Shown in pieces: positions 20,840-33,198 of a stretch of 64,000 nucleotides of DNA. The translations under genes were made by a program, and so were the position numbers. The stretch comes from Cheilinus undulatus. Taxonomy: Eukaryota > Chordata > Actinopteri > Labriformes > Labridae. Within the stretch, counting starts at the first letter, position 1. Every line of letters begins with the position of its first letter. The DNA lies in assembly GCF_018320785.1 (NCBI RefSeq), contig NC_054885.1, positions 7,824,921 to 7,888,920 of the forward strand. Direction: 5' to 3'. The notes below the pieces were generated by a model that did not search any database, was not told the DNA's origin, and was given only the letters and a program-made list of their open reading frames with translations.

Positions 20840-22465
20840 AGCTAACACTGATCAAGTTTGAAGCATCTTTGGTTTGATTTGTTTGATGCAATTTTAATTC
20901 ATTTCAACTTTTATATCTTCACTGCTTGAGACTTAATAACAAGAAAATGTATTTATTTAGATTTCCCTGGCTCTTGCGAAAACCCTGCACCTCTTTTACT
21001 TAAAGATTAAGTACTTAGCTGTACTGGTTCGAAACTGGTGCAATAACAAAATCATAAATCTGACAGACTTTGTAAATAAGTCAAAAGGCACAGCTTTAAT
21101 GCTCCTCTTATTATGTTGTAGGGCTATCACTGCAAATATGCTCTGGCATGCGGAGACACTGAGCCATTATGCAGCTATTTGGTCTTGATTGCAAATTAGC
21201 CTTATTTCATTAATTTTGTCTTGTTTTCTCATAAATATGAGTAACAATGGGGTGTTTTAAAATTAAGAGTAGGTTTTAGATCATGTTATGCCTGCCAAGA
21301 AGAAGAAATTAGAATAGTTATTCCTGGCACCCTCTTGAGTCAACATTTGTTCATGATCCATGCAGACAGTGGAGTCCATCCTGCTACTATGGATGTGATT
21401 AGTGTTTATAAGACGACAACAACGACCTTATGTCTACTTCAATATCTACCATGTAACTCAGAGGATGAAACAGGCCTGTGCTGCACAGATACAACAACCT
21501 TTGAGGAGACAGGAGACATTCAAAGTCGCCTTACCGCTCTATTCTCTAAAGAATACCCAGTTCTCGGGCATTGTTGCTCTCACATCGCCCACGTACCGTA
21601 CCTGAGACCAGCAGACTCAGACATGGAGCCTGAGCACAGTATGCTTGCACTCACACTGAGGAACCAGTGTTGAGAAGTGATGCACATGGAAATATTAAAG
21701 GCATCTCAGATTTTAAGTTTCATTTCAGAGCCACAGCAGTGACATCCCAACCGTGCTGAGTCATCATCAGTCGACCGGTGAACGCTCATGAAGGCGAGTC
21801 AAATCAAGAAGCTGCTTGTGACTCAAACTGGTCAGTGATTCCACCAAACTAACAGCGTCCTCATCATGGTTTCTACAAACCGACTAATATTTCCAGCTCT
21901 GCTCTGATATGTTGGGTTTCTGACCGCAGCAGACACAGACACTCGACGTGTGGAAATCCTGTGACGATAACTTAAGACTTCATCATGGAGCGCCAACATC
22001 AGGTTAGATTTTTCATTATTTTAGAAAAGTAGTGTCATAACTTTTTACAAAACTGGCCTCATAGTTTAAAAGGAACACGTTTGATTTTTTTTAATTTGAT
22101 GAGGATTTAGTTGTTCGTGTTTGTTTGAGTTCTAAACAGAGTGATGCCTCTGCACGATAGGATCTTTGAAATGATCTCAAACAGCAAAGGAGGAAGTTCT
22201 CAGATATTTAACTGATTAAGACTCAGCTGATGTTTGTACCACGTTTCTGTGATGAGTAATAGTTCTATTTTTTATACAGATATCCAGTTAGTACGTATCA
22301 GAATGGGAAATACTTTAGCAGAGTTAAAAAAAAATGTAAATAAGATTTCAAGTCAGAAGTACAACAAACTCTATTGAAGGTATATATAAAAGTGCAAGAT
22401 TAAGGTAATCATTCCTTATGCCTACATTTTATAGCTGGAATTTATGTTAGAGCTCATTTTTAACT
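20840..22465. other. Spacer upstream of interferon 1, no gene recognised
   Basis: An open frame of 112 codons at 21335-21673 has no motif I recognise and no clear splice context. No RNA gene is seen. It may belong to an old repeat. Confidence 0.35.
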
Positions 22466-23249
22466 ATTTATACCAGGGCTGCCAAATGATTAAAAAATAC
22501 TGCAGTTAATCTCAAAATTTCTCTAGTTAATCACAATTAATCACATCCTTTATATTGCATTTCAAAATCCTACTATTTTAACATGTTAAGGACTTCTTTT
22601 ACTGTCTTAAACTAAGGGTAATTGACTTCCTGTTTGGATACAAACCTGATTTTATTGGTAGATCAAAACTTATGAGACGAACAGACTACGGAAAAAGGAA
22701 TTTGTTGTGGATTGTGGAAGAAAATAAAGGAACAGTAAAAAGGTTGGACTTATTTTACATCACGTTGCAGAGGATTGAAAGCCAAAGTGTGCTGAAAGGG
22801 ACGATAAAGCATGCAACTTGTTGCGATTAGAAAATTAATGCACTAATTGTGGATCCAAGGCAATCTCAATTAATGTGATTAAACAGCAGCTAACTAAGCA
22901 ATCATTCTAAATTCAGTGATTTTCTCATTTAATTGGTATTTTTTTCTGTGAATTGTGACAAAAACATTCATATCAATCAAATAAAAATGACTAATCCACT
23001 TAGGAAAAAGGTTTTTAACAAGTACAAGTATTGCATTAAAAAGCTCCCTCAGAGGAGTGTGTTTAGGTTTAAGAAGAGATGCCTTTAATGTTGGAGAAAC
23101 TACGGCTGTGTCACATGAGCTGAAAATTTAATCTGAATTTTATTTTAGTGGAGTGTAGATGTAAAAACTCATCTTAAAAAGTGCACTACAGTTTAAGGAT
23201 AGGGAAGTTATTTAAATTAACACTCAGGGTCTTAAAGTTCTAGAGTAGG

Positions 23250-23700
23250 GGTGTCAAACTCAAGGGCCGGGGGCCAAGTCCGGCCCATGGTGCAGTTTTA
23301 CCCGACCTGCAGGATCATGTCATATTTTAGACAGAACTGGCCTGAAGTCTGCAGATTTCCTCTAGTATAGAAATGAGAATTTAACCTTGAAAATTTTATA
23401 TACCCTTTTGTTAATTCATAAAAATGAGAAAAAGTGAATCTTAAAAATAATGAGACTGAAAGTAAGGAATGAGGGAGAGAAATTAATTTGTGCGTTCATT
23501 TAATATTTTAAATGGCATACTTTTGGTCAAAACATTAATTTTCTTTGGACATATTTTGTTGGCCATATTGTAACGTAAATAAAGATGTAAAAACATATGA
23601 ATGAATAATCAATCATCTATGTACTTTAAAATGAACTAAGGAAAATACTGTCTATGCCTGTGCTTTTATACCCACTATGAAGAAATAAGGATTTTGAACA
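23250..23700 (+). mobile_element. hAT-like non-autonomous element, left end
   Basis: It starts AGGGGTGTCAAACTCAAGGG, followed by GCCAAGTCCGGCCC, a very common fish repeat terminus. The same terminus ends the nested insert at 43961-44210. The right end is not clear. Confidence 0.5.
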
Positions 23701-23717
23701 TCCAACATTCTAGCTCT

Positions 23718-23800
23718 TTTTTTTTTTTTTTTTTTTTTTTTAAGGTTTTATTTTGGGCATTTTTGTGCCTTTATTCGATAGAGGAGGATAGTTATAAACA
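23718..23800 (-). mobile_element. 3' fragment of a tRNA-derived SINE
   Basis: A long T run followed by AAGGTTTTATTTTGGGCATT and TTTATTCGATAGAGG matches the tail region of the SINE at 24662-24850, with the tRNA head missing. A T run on plus means an A tail on the minus strand. Confidence 0.55.
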
Positions 23801-24661
23801 GATAAAAACATCTTAAGTTATCAAAGTCAATATGCGCTGATAGTAACGTGACATCCCTAATAAAATTTCTATATTTTCACAAAATTGCCTTTATAAAGAC
23901 ACTGCAGTGTGTTTTGGTGAAGCGGGAAAAAATAAACTGTAGATTCTAGCACAGTTTGTTCTATCATAAGCCTATTAATTTGCAGCTCCTAACACTCAAG
24001 TGACAGGGGAGGGCATGGGAGATAATTTTGATCATGCATGCTGGGATAGCTGCTAGTCTGCATTGTTAAATTTGAAAATATTCTGAAAGCAACCTTGACA
24101 ATGCAGAAGGCACTGAGTAGGCTGGTTTATGTAACACGGAATTTGACTCCTGCCAGCTTTGCTCTCAATTATTAGATTTGAACAATAAGTAAAGTATGAA
24201 ATGTAAACATTTACAAGCTCTTGTTTGGTATTCAACTTGAATGTATAAATCTGTGTGCATGAACAGTATAGTTGTAAGAAGTGCGAAAGCTGTAAGGATG
24301 CTGTTGGGCACAATCAGAAGTATAAATATTAACGATGCTGGCAAATTTACAAAAAATAGATTATCAGTGCAAATGTGCACATAAAGTGAGTTTTCTTCCA
24401 GTGATAGATTTAGTTGAAAAACTTAAAAGTGGTCAGCAGAATGGCTTTCTTTTTCTGTAAATACACCTGCTGATTAGTAATAATGAAAATTAATAATATT
24501 AATATTCTTTTTTATTTTTAGTTGTTTTTGTTTGCTTGTTTTCATTTCTTACTTTTCTTTTTGTTACCCCTTTTCTCTGTTACTTTAAATGCAGATATAT
24601 AATTTTAGGAGGTCTTTCAGGTTGAATTGAGTTAATCGCGATCAATCAAGGTCCACAATTA

Positions 24662-24850
24662 GTGCCATCATTTATTTTTTTTTTAAAGATTTATTTTTGG
24701 CCTTTTTTGATAGGACAGTGGATAGAATTGGAAATAGGGGAGAGAGCGGGGAGAGACATGCAGGAAATAGTGCCACGGGCCAGATTCGAACCCGGGTCGC
24801 CTGCTTATACGGCGTGTGCCTTAACCACTCGACTACTGGTGCGCCAGTGC
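24662..24850 (-). mobile_element. tRNA-derived SINE
   Basis: On the minus strand it begins GGCGCACCAGTAGTCGAGTG, then GTTAAGGCACACGCCG (A-box TGGTTAAGGC region of a Ser/Leu-like tRNA head) and GACCCGGGTTCGAATC (B box), followed by a tRNA-unrelated body and an A-rich end (T run on plus at about 24670). The head is intact enough to fold partly like a tRNA, but it is a SINE and not a tRNA gene. Confidence 0.8.
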
Positions 24851-25910
24851 TATCATTTTTAACCATGATTAATTTCATGCTTTATTGTCCCTTTTAAACA
24901 CTTTGGTTTAGTCACGTCAGCGTCTCCCTGCAGTCACAGTGATGCAAAGTAAGCCCACCACCGCTCCTAAATGTATTATTTCACTTTAAAAACTCACAGA
25001 CAAGACAGAAGTCATCTGAACCTTATATAATCAAACATTTAGCAGTTTACTGTTCACTTGTTTCTGTGACAAATTCCTTTTTTCATGGATAGATTCATGT
25101 TAAGATCTTCAGTTGACTTATAAAAGCAGGTCCGAATCCAAGCAGGACGCCATTCAACCTTAATTTCAGACACCAAAGCAGTTCTGAATGAAAAAAGTGC
25201 AATTTTAAGAAGTGATAACGAGGGTGCAATTAATTACAATTAACTACAGAAAGTCTGAGATTAATCAGGATTAAGATTTGTAATCCTTTAACAGGCATAA
25301 TTTGTAGGTATGTATAAATATGAGAAATATGAGTCATCTGATTTGTCGATTGAAATGTGATAATGTTAATGAAAAATTAATATAATTTTGATTATTAAAC
25401 AATAAAATATGTATCAATTTTTTAAAGTAGACACCAGAATAAAGTTTCTAACAGTAGCTTTAACCTTTAATATGAAGAGAAAGCCAAAAATCAGAATCTC
25501 ATCGATAAGATGGCTTTGTCACACCGGCCTAGGAGAAACTCTACTGTTGTTTATTTTATCCTGACATTATTCATCTGTTTGCATTTAAACTTCATTTTGC
25601 AGCAGACTGCAACAAACGATAATTCTTATTCTGGATTATTCTGCTGCTTGTTACTCTTAAAGGAAAGACAAAACATCTGGGAAACTGGAACCACAATCAA
25701 AAATGATGTTCATCATAAGTAATCAATAATCTGAGTAATCTGAGTAGTTTTAGCTGGATTGTGAGTAATTCAGCGATACCACTGTTAACTGTTCAGGAGT
25801 TTAGTAATGACAATGTCCTCATGTATGAGCTTAAACTTAGTGCTCCTTTTTTAATCATCACTTCAGAGAATATTTCATAACTTTAAACAACAAAACAGGA
25901 GCTAAACTTA

Positions 25911-26060
25911 CAGAGATCGTTGTCGTCGTGTGTCTGCCGGAGGGTCTTGAAGTCGTTGAAGGCGTTGAGTTTCTCCTGGAGGTTCAGCTGTTTGTCTTGA
26001 TCTGGTGGTTGTTGTGGTTCTGATGAGCTTCACTGTCATCTTGTGGGTTTAAATACATCC
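25911..26060 (-). other. Possible isolated exon, unrecognised
   Basis: On the minus strand an open stretch reads QDKQLNLQEKLNAFNDFKTL then RQTHDDNDL, and runs into a good splice donor (CTCT then GTAAGTTT, below 25913). Its GC content is higher than that of the flanks. I do not recognise the family, cannot place a convincing acceptor, and find no partner exons, so this may be a relic or a non-coding exon. Confidence 0.25.
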
Positions 26061-26749
26061 TCCTCCTGCAAAAAAAGAAACTGAAATTCTGATGTCAACA
26101 AAACAAAATCTGAGCAAAGGAGAAAAAAAAATTCTTCGAATGTCGGAAATTTCCCTTTTTGAAGACGCGTCACACCCCCCTACTACGCTCAGCCCCGCTC
26201 CTACAACCACAACACATTCAGAGTGCCAACATGTGTGCATCTGCTTCCTACTACACAATACCAACCACAACAGGAACACAAGAAATAGAAATGCAGAAGT
26301 TCCTAATATATCCATTAATCTGAAATGTCATCTTTGAAAAGTTCACTTTTAAAGTAAAACCAAAATACTGTCACCAGACCTTCTTTAATCCTTTACTTTT
26401 AGACTTGATCAGCTGACTTTGTTTCGGCTTTCCTTTGTTTTTCCTGTTTTCTGACAAATACTAAAATTTAATTCTGATAGTGTGGAGATAGTAAATGATT
26501 TATGGTCACATATTTATTTAAATAACAGAAAGATTCATCGACTTTATTGGGGCTTCTTAATGACTTTCATGTTGCTCTATAGTGATCGTTAAGGGTTAAC
26601 ACTTCTTAGAATTTTCCAGATTACATCATATGAACCATTTGTCTTAATGGATTTTATTAAGTCATTTTTAAAGATTCCTCCCCCCTAAAATAAAAGATGA
26701 TCATACCTCTGTGTCAGCGATAGCTGAGGCCGGGGTCATTGTTTTTAGA

Positions 26750-27060
26750 TTGTCCATCTGTAGGTCCGTCCTTTACGGTCATTCTTGTGAACCCGATAAC
26801 TCAACAACACTTTGACAGATTTTCTGTAAACTTTGCAGGAATATCCACCCTGACTCAAGGTTTAACTGGTTAGATTTTGAAGGTCATGTGTCAGAGGTCA
26901 AGGTCATTAGACCCCTTGCATTTCTAGACCATCCTTGTGAACACAGTATGCTTTGTGGGCTTTTCTCCAAACTGTGCAAATGATCGTCCTGACTCAGACA
27001 TGAAGTGATTTTATTTTGTAGGTCAAAGGTCAAGGTCGCCAGTCTCATGCCCATCCCCTG
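26750..27060 (+). repeat. Degenerate repeat with AGGTCAAAGGTCAAGGTC blocks
   Basis: Blocks of the type CTTGTGAACACGATAACTCA, TTTTCTCCAAACTGTGCAAA and AGGTCAAAGGTCAAGGTC recur at about 26760-26910 and 26930-27035, a pattern that is common in teleost intergenic DNA. No coding content is seen. Confidence 0.55.
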
Positions 27061-27489
27061 TGTTACTGGTTGTGTCTGTCTGCTGGGCTGTTATGGTTGT
27101 GTCTCTGAAGGACGCCATAAGTTGCTCTCACTCTGCAGCTGGTGTTAAAATAACAGAACGCAGTCAACAGTACCGCAACTGTGAGAGCTCATGAGCAGTT
27201 TCCCATTTTACAATATTTTTATCACATCACAAATCATTTTATTTTAACATATTAGCCAACAAGTGATCATATAGTGGAATGAATATTTTTAGGAACCATA
27301 TATTAAGAGCATTTTTAAGTTGTATGTACAACAGAAACACCATACATGCCTATCTAAAGTAAGACATAGTTCAAGCCTGTTGCAATAACTTGTTATTTTG
27401 GATTACCAGAAACATTTAATTCCTCAATCCTGCTATCTACGTATTAAAAAAAATGTGTCTGGAATTGTATTGAGATATTTAGACAAGAA

Positions 27490-29165
27490 AGTAGATTTGT
27501 TAAGATTAAAGCTTTTACAATATTAATCTTAAAAACCCTTGCTGCATTGGCAGATACTTTTCACTAACTACAAACATTAATAGCTTTATTTACAGTCTTT
27601 TATAAATTGAAATAAGATTTCTTTTAGGACTCGTAATGATATATTCATATAAGAAATCAGACTCGTTAAGATTTGAGCTTTTACAGTGTAAATTTTTAAC
27701 ATTTTAGGTTTGGTACAATGGCAGATATTTTTGATAATGACAGAGATTTAATGCCCTAATCTTTTCCATTTCAAATTTGAAGAATAGAATTTTGTCTTGA
27801 CTTGTAATGTGTTAGTTTTATGATAAATTAGACTTTCTAAGATTTGACCTTTCACAGTGGTAACCTTGAAGTTTCAGCCTTGCTGTATCGGCAGGTATTT
27901 TTTAAATTCCTGTGAACATTTACAGCCTAATTTTTAGTCTTTTATATGTTTTATTTTTGGACAATTCATTAGATACTTTCACAAGAAATTAGAGCGTTCA
28001 GATTTAAGCTTTTACAGTGTAAATTTCAGGCTTGGTGCACTGGCTGATATTTTTGATCACCACAATCAGACAATTAATGCCTTAATTTTAGCTATTTATA
28101 TCTTGAAAAACAGAATTTTGTCTGGACTTGTAATGAGATAGTTACACAGAAAAATTCAACCTGTTAAAATTTTGAGCTTTTATAGTGTAAATCTTCTCAA
28201 TTTTAGTCTTGCTACATTGGCAGATATATTTTTTACTGACTACAAACATTTAAAGCCTTATTTTAAGCCCTTTTTATCTTGAAATAAGATGCCTTTCAGG
28301 AGTTGTAATAACATATTTTGAAAAGAAATTGGACTTTACTGTGTATATTTTAACACTTCAGGCTTGGTGCAATGTCTAATTTTTGATTATCACAGACATT
28401 TGATACCTTAGCATTTGTTATTTATAGCCTGAAAAATATAATTTATCTGGACTTGTAATTGGACATGTATTTAGGATTTTAAGATTGAGTTTTTACAGTT
28501 TAAATTTTTGCATTTCAAGTGTGGTGCAACAATTAATATTCTTGATAACTCCAAGCCTTTAATGCTTTAATATTTGCTGTTTATATATTGAAAACAAAAA
28601 ATAATTTTATTTGGACTGGTAAAGATGTATTAATTACTAGAATTTGGATTTGAACTTTTACATTGAAAATCTTGGAAATGTCAGCCTTGCCATATTGACA
28701 GATAATTCTTACTTAGTGCAAACATTTAATTGCTTTTTTTAGTCTTTATTTATATATTGAAATAAAATGTCTTTCTGGACTTTTTATGAGATATTTTGGT
28801 GAGAAATTTGACTGGTTAAGTTTTCACAATGTAAATGCATGACATATTAGACTTGGTACATTGGCTAAAATCTTTTATTATCACAAACATTTAATGCTTT
28901 AATCTTTGCCTTTTATAACTCGAAATAAGGTGAAATTTTTGGGACTTGTAATGAGATATTTTGACAAGAAATTAGACTCATTAAGATTTAAGCTTTTACA
29001 GTGTAAATCTTAGCCATTTCAGTTGTGGTGCAATGGCTGATATTTTTGATTGTTACAGACTTTAAAGGCTGTAGTTTTTCTTTTTATACCTTAAATAGAT
29101 TATTTTATCTGGGCTTGTATTTGTCCAAAAATAGACTTGTTAAGATTTGAGTTTTTGCAGTGTTG
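27490..29165. repeat. Diverged satellite-like tandem array, about 165-bp monomer
   Basis: The motif GTTAAGATTTGAGCTTTTAC, then AGTGTAAAT, recurs near 27499, 27672, 27836, 27997, 28158, 28320, 28478, 28640, 28815, 28982 and 29130. Each copy is followed by a TTGGTGCAATGGCAGATATT-like block, a CATTTAATGCCTTAAT-like block and a GGACTTGTAATGAGATATT-like block. The spacing is 148-175 bp, giving ten or eleven units. The units are strongly diverged, so the array is old. Confidence 0.85.
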
Positions 29166-30110
29166 AGGTCAAACTGAAGACATTCAGGTGAGGCGTCAGA
29201 TGGAAATAAATGCTTGCTACGGTATGATGACCTGTGGTGATGGTTTAAATGCAGACCGTGCTTTTTAAAGGAGTTAAAGGTCACAAAGTATGGAAACTTA
29301 AAACGCATACTAAGTGTGCTGCATCATTAACGCTCGATGAATGCTCATCTCAGAAGGCTTTAAGATTCTGTTCAGCAACAGTTTGTAATTTCTATATGAA
29401 TCAATGAAAAACCCATCTCTGTCATCAGATTCAGACTAGCTCAGGATGCGGTTTAACCCCCAAATCTTCAGTTTGCATTTACCACGAAGAGTGAGCAGTG
29501 ACAGAGAGAGAGAGCGGGAGTGCTGCCTGAGATGGCAGGAGACAGGAAGTTCAGCCTTAGTTTACATTTAGACAGAAAAGAAAGAACTACGGAGCCGGGG
29601 ATGTGAAACAGGAAGGAAACCACGACGCCCCCCCCCCGAGGGGTTTCTCCTCGACTGCCACGTTTGATTTCTGAATGAGTCTCAGATGCTGTTTGTGGAG
29701 AAGTAAGACAGTGATGAAGATGATGCTGATGATGCAGAAAGAGGAGGAAAGTCCGACTCATTGACTTCATATTCACTTTCCACATTAGGTAGCTTTAGCC
29801 TTCAGGAAAAATGATGAAACTGCTCCGCATTCCTGCCTGCAGACTCATCAGTCCTGTCAGCTGCTTCAGCACATTTTACTCCAACGTAGAAATTTACAAC
29901 GGGTATGTTTATGTGTGTGTGGAATTTGGTTAGGGGGCATATTTTAAGGTAATATCCCTAACTAAGTTATTGTTGGTAGTGACATTTTTGTTAAAACTAA
30001 AGCCAATAATGAGAGTTTTTAAAGTATGTTGTGACTGTATTTATTTCCCTATGAATGTCCAATAGAAATAAATACAGTGTTGTTAAAAAGCATGTTGAAT
30101 TGCTTTAATT
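29166..30110. other. Spacer, no gene supported
   Basis: An open frame at 29468-29785 (minus) is low-complexity, His-rich and contains a G run. An overlapping frame has a hydrophobic stretch (IISIIFITVLLL) but no supporting exons. A purine-rich AGAGAGAGAGAG run lies near 29504. Nothing else is recognised. Confidence 0.35.
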
Positions 30111-30114
30111 GGAG

Positions 30115-30650
30115 GGTTTCCCAGCATGAACGGCCTGTTTAAAGCCATGCCACAGCATCTTAATCAGATTTAAGTCCAAACTCTGACTTGGCCACTCAAA
30201 AACCTTCATTTTGTTGTTAAACCATTCAGAGGTGGACTTGCCGGGTTTTGGATCGCTGTCCTGCTGCATAACCTAAGTGCTCTTGAGCTTGAGGTCATGG
30301 CCAGACATCCAGTCATCAAGATAGTTTTTGTTGAATCTGAGACAAGTCTTTGTGTTTTCTCCTTCGAACTCTCCCATGGATGCCATTTTTGCCCAGTCTA
30401 TTTCTTATTGTTGAATCATGAACTCTGACCTTAACCGAGTCAAGCGAGGCCTGCAGGTCTTCAGATGTTCTGGGTTCTTTTGTGACCTCCTGGATGAGTC
30501 GTCGATGCGCTCTTGGAGTTATTTTGTTAGGCTGGCCACTCCTGGGAACATTCACCACTGTTCCAAGTTTTCCCCATTTGTGGATAATGGCTCTCACCAT
30601 GATTTGTTGGTGTCTCAAAGCCTCACAAATGGCTTTGTAGCTCTTTTCAG
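30115..30650 (-). mobile_element. Tc1 transposase relic
   Basis: On the minus strand, MRHQQIMVRAIIHKWGKLGT (HTH1) begins at 30618 and is followed by PRSGQPNKITPRAHRRLIQ and DSTIRNRLGKNGIHGR (HTH2). After a gap come the DDE-domain pieces QQDSDPKPGKST and SQSLDLNLIKMLWHG near 30150-30270. The frame is broken and the catalytic middle is partly missing. No clear terminal repeats are seen. Confidence 0.8.
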
Positions 30651-30659
30651 ACTAATTTG

Positions 30660-32560
30660 AAAATCACATGTGGCATGTTTGAAATGCCAGAGCTGTTATG
30701 GTAAGAGATTTTACTTTTTCTGGTTATTAGTGCGACCATAAAGGCAGGAAGGGTTACCACAACTCCACTGGGATGTTTCAGAAAATAAAACTTAAAGCAC
30801 ATCTTATGATGAACATTATAAGATATGCAACAGATGTCCAACATACAGTTGGACATCTGATACAAAAAATGAAGTTGTATTTGAAAAATTTAGGGTTTAA
30901 AGTGTGCTTAATGTGTTTTGTTCCAGAGCAGAATTCAATTGTCTTGTTCACACATGTGCAGACCAAAGATAGACCACCCCTTTGTTTTGAAAAAATCATC
31001 CCCAAACAATCCATGAAAGCACTCTTAAAAAATGTTAAAATCTTTATTTGTAGTTTTGATTGTTTTAAGTCTCTGTGGTTATATATTATTCTAAGTAATT
31101 TGAAAATCAACAAATGGTTGTTAAAAGTTTAAAAGTCAGAGTGGTTTTGCTCTCAGAGATGAAAATACATCATGCTCCAACCTCCAATGTTTAGTATAAA
31201 GCTAGCAAGGAAAGCTGCAGTTCCTTAAGTGTCCACTTGAGGCTGGTTCCAAAACCTAATAAAGCTCAACTGGATCCAATTTTAAAGTGACATTTGTAAG
31301 TAAAGAAGTGAACATATTAATATGAAGTTTAGTTGGCTACCACCATCAGTGGACTTCAGAATTGTACTTAAGTAACCAATAAGTAATGTCACAGAAACTA
31401 TGCCCATGTTTATACAGTTATAAAATACATACAAGGTATCAGTTACTAATTTTTTTTGTCTTTTAAGGTCTCCTGATGATCTTTTTGTGCCTCTATGTGC
31501 ATCCATGGGCGAAGCAAGGGGGGAGAAATGGCACTGATTACCTTGAAGGGGCCCTTGGGAAGCCTGCAATGAAGAGTGTGTTTTTTTTTTTTTTTTTTTT
31601 TAATTATTAGTAATAAGTGTCATTATTGAATCAAAAGCAGCTTGTTTGGTGAAGCACTGAACGGCATCCAAATGCAGAGAGATGCACAGTTCATGACGCG
31701 TAAAAAAAAATCCAGGGGGTTCAGATAGTACACGGACACGCTGAGGAATGACTGTAGGGGCTCATAGGAGTTAAAAAAGTGGGGGTTTTATTCAGCAGAA
31801 GTGCTCGGAACTCTGATCAGGCTCAAGATTATATGCTGTGAGCGATAATTCTCCGCTATAAACCGCTTTCTCTCTCCCTCTCTCTCTCTCTCCTCACTGT
31901 ATAGTTAATGTAGCTACTGATGCACTGATGCACTACTGCTGCAAAATAATTCATGTAAATTTAAATCAACCAGAGTAGGAATATTATTCATACATTGGGA
32001 AATCATGGTTTAGAAGTACATTTAAATGCATAGACATTTGTAAAAATGATGCATTTGTTGCCTGCCTAGCAGGGTAAGGGGGGGTCCTATGTAATATTCT
32101 TTCTCGGGGCCTAAAGTCACTAGCTTTACCCCTGGTAGCATCTCTCTAATGTTTTTTTTGTAACTTTTATTTCATTGCTCTTTTCTTTTTGGTTATTTTG
32201 TGTCGTATTTTAATTATAAAAATCTCTGCTGTTTTTTCATGTCTTTGGAGATTTATTGTGGGTTTTTTCCTTCCCTTTGTGGTTGTTTTGTGTCTTTTCT
32301 TTCTGTTAAACTCTTGTTAAAGTCTCACCAAAACAGATGTTTTTTTAATTTGCTTTTATTTATTTTTTTTACTTTTTTTTGTACAAACAATGGCAGCTTT
32401 GTTTAGCTGAAAAATCACAATACATGTTCACAAGCTTAATTTTTTTCAAGTTTTTCAAGTGTCAGTGGTAGACAAAAAAGTTCTCTCACAATCATGGAGT
32501 CGCAGTAGGAATTGTTGATATCATGTAGAAAAGGTACCAAAGAATAAAAATGCAGCTGTA
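30660..32560. other. Spacer with assorted old repeats
   Basis: Near 31207-31250 is a CTGCAGTTCCTTAAGTGTCC, ACTTGAGGCTGG block, related to 18795-18835. A T run lies at 31580-31601 and a CT-rich microsatellite near 31868-31895. At 31500-32140 the paired sequences ATGGGCGAAGCAAGGGGGG and CTAGCTTTACCCCTGG may be ends of a small DNA transposon. No gene is recognised. Confidence 0.35.
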
Positions 32561-32568
32561 ACATAGTA

Positions 32569-32948
32569 TGTAGCGACTCCAAAAACCAGCCTTGTCGCTT
32601 GAGAGGAAAGGTGTGGGTCCTGTATTTTGTCCGACGCGCTGCCGGCTTGTCAAGAGAAGCACACTGAGGCTCTGAATGCACTTTAGGTGTTTTTAATGAA
32701 ACAGCGGCTTGCACGGTTACACACTGGACGGATTCGAGTGCACAGTAGCAAACGAAAGGCGAAGCGAAGCGGTCAACAAAAATTACGGCTACCCCGCTCC
32801 CCTCTCTCCCCCTGACTGCAGGTAAACACGCCTCTAAGTCCTAACCGGCATTCACCACATACATCACGTGACCCAAGCTCCCGTGCGTTACCACAGCAAC
32901 CCAAACACCACGTGACACATACACACATACTACATTATGGCTCCTACA
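32569..32948. mobile_element. Solo LTR of an old LTR retroelement
   Basis: A 380-bp GC-richer block begins TGTAGCGACTCC and ends GGCTCCTACA, i.e. TG...CA with a short inverted repeat. It is flanked by identical 5-bp direct repeats TAGTA (32564-32568 and 32949-32953). There are no internal genes, so this is the product of recombination between two LTRs. The family is not assigned. It lies just downstream of the interferon-2 3' end. The intact target duplication suggests moderate rather than great age. Confidence 0.78.
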
Positions 32949-33059
32949 TAGTACCTGGTTTACTATACTCTAAAGCTATCTTTTTTCAAGTAAAAAACAG
33001 ACTCAGAGTTTGAAATACAGAACCGTCAGTTCAATATATTATAAAGTTATATAAATAAC

Positions 33060-33198
33060 ATCAGAAGGGCACTTAGTTCATAAATAAATAAATAACGATA
33101 AAAAAATAAATTAAAAATAAATAAGATAATTTAAGAATCGTCTCTCACAGAGTAACAGAATAAAAACAGAAATTCAAAAAACTATTCGATCAGATGTG
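33060..33198 (-). promoter_or_regulatory. AU-rich elements in interferon-2 3' UTR
   Basis: On the minus strand, ATTTATTTATT and neighbouring ATTTA motifs lie near 33083-33125, about 75-115 bp after the stop. They match the cytokine-type instability elements also seen after interferon gene 1. Confidence 0.55.

Larger units (their letters stand above)
22472..25300. mobile_element. Composite of old hAT-like repeats with ATTAATC motifs
   Basis: CAGGGCTGCCAAATGATTAA at 22472 and repeated GTTAATCACAATTAATCACA motifs (22500-22545), then AGTTAATCGCGATCAATCAA (24630-24650) and AATTAATTACAATTAACTAC (25230-25250), are typical of a fish hAT-like family whose ends contain repeated ATTAATC boxes. The pieces are separated by other insertions (23250, 23718, 24662). 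I cannot say whether they are one interrupted element or several. Confidence 0.4.

Noticed and set aside
21335-21673. 112-aa plus-strand frame
   Set aside because: No recognised motif, no splice context and no supporting neighbour; possibly part of an old repeat.
24780-24850. tRNA gene on the minus strand
   Set aside because: The A and B boxes are present, but a SINE body and A-rich tail follow, and the arms do not make a clean cloverleaf.
29468-29785. 105-aa minus-strand frame, His-rich start
   Set aside because: Low-complexity CATCAT runs and a homopolymer G run; no family motif and no partner exons. The hydrophobic stretch in another frame also lacks support.
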